This document shows positions 63,812 to 64,000 of a stretch of DNA of 64,000 nucleotides, piece after piece. Numbering within the stretch: position 1 is the first letter of the stretch; the number at the start of each line of letters is the position of its first letter. The DNA comes from Bacillus sp. CGMCC 1.16541 (GTDB lineage: Bacteria; Bacillota; Bacilli; Bacillales; Bacillaceae_H): assembly GCF_003184905.1 (NCBI RefSeq), contig NZ_QFRU01000001.1:248001-312000 (forward strand). The letters are read 5' to 3'. Under the pieces are notes generated by a model. That model saw only the letters and a list, made by a program, of their open reading frames with translations. It had not been told where the DNA came from and ran no database searches. Made by a program: the position numbers and the translations under genes.

Positions 63812-64000
63812 TTTTCTTCGTCCTCCTTATTGAAACATTTTCCAAAATTTTCAACATCTTCCTTGTTTTCTCTCGCAACTCTATCTTATGTCAAACTCCA
63901 TAGTGAGTTAAAAAGGACTAGTAATCAAAGTACTTTTAATATATCTGAATTTTCTTATATTTTAATCAATGTACACGTTAAGGTCAATCAAAAGATTTCA

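Overview
The window is low-GC chromosomal DNA from an endospore-forming Bacillaceae (Bacillota). Evidence for this is a type-B RNase P RNA, gpsB, a gamma-type small acid-soluble spore protein, a CotD-type coat protein, a CodY box, a guanine riboswitch and cre-like sites. The order cspD, DUF2564, ypeQ, ypeP, ypdP, ypdQ ... ypbS, dynA(ypbR), ypbQ, bpsA, pbuX, xpt, ypwA, ypvA, ypsC, rnpB, gpsB, ypsA, cotD, yprB, yprA follows the arrangement I recall for Bacillus subtilis, with local insertions (an NTase, malL, small ORFs). The genus cannot be fixed from the sequence. A kynUAB operon and a long spore-coat repeat protein argue against a close B. subtilis relative.

Layout. 1-5.3 kb: EamA transporter (cut by the window edge), topB, a lone CheY-like receiver, an unknown gene and a class-A beta-lactamase-like serine hydrolase. 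5.3-14.9 kb: one long minus-strand operon, dppA-B-C-D-E-ykfA-B-C-dppF-serine hydrolase, for uptake and breakdown of peptides including cell-wall peptides (D-aminopeptidase, ABC importer, LD-carboxypeptidase, Ala-Glu epimerase, NlpC/P60 endopeptidase). Its promoter has a CodY box lying over the -10 element. 15-23 kb: NCS2 nucleobase permease, MFS exporter, nupC with two cre-like sites, cspD, two RNase-H-fold proteins and a queuosine-precursor transporter. 23-33 kb: PAP2-like protein, five-repeat gamma SASP with a sigma-G promoter, the dynA membrane-remodelling operon and the type III polyketide operon bpsA-ypbQ. 33-36 kb: xpt-pbuX under a guanine riboswitch, then a fragment of a heme-copper oxidase gene. 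36-50 kb: housekeeping genes (M32 peptidase, DinG-like helicase, 23S rRNA methyltransferase, alpha-glucosidase, rnpB, gpsB, ypsA), the cotD-like repeat gene and the overlapping mrfB/mrfA DNA-repair pair. 50-64 kb: an MHYT-PAS hybrid kinase, a decayed DUF4176 gene behind a 59-residue membrane ORF, an atypical SDR, the kynurenine operon, an AEC transporter, an acetate transporter and an acyl-CoA dehydrogenase.

Three copies of a MITE-like element (33.4, 37.7, 60.4-61.1 kb) sit immediately behind stop codons, and one copy carries an IS1182-type transposase remnant. I found no CRISPR array, prophage, tRNA or recognisable defence island. The items most worth a second look are the stop-codon-abutting repeat family, the membrane ORF/DUF4176 pair, the NTase inside the dynA operon, the near-identical 66-bp coat repeats and several unannotated membrane microproteins.
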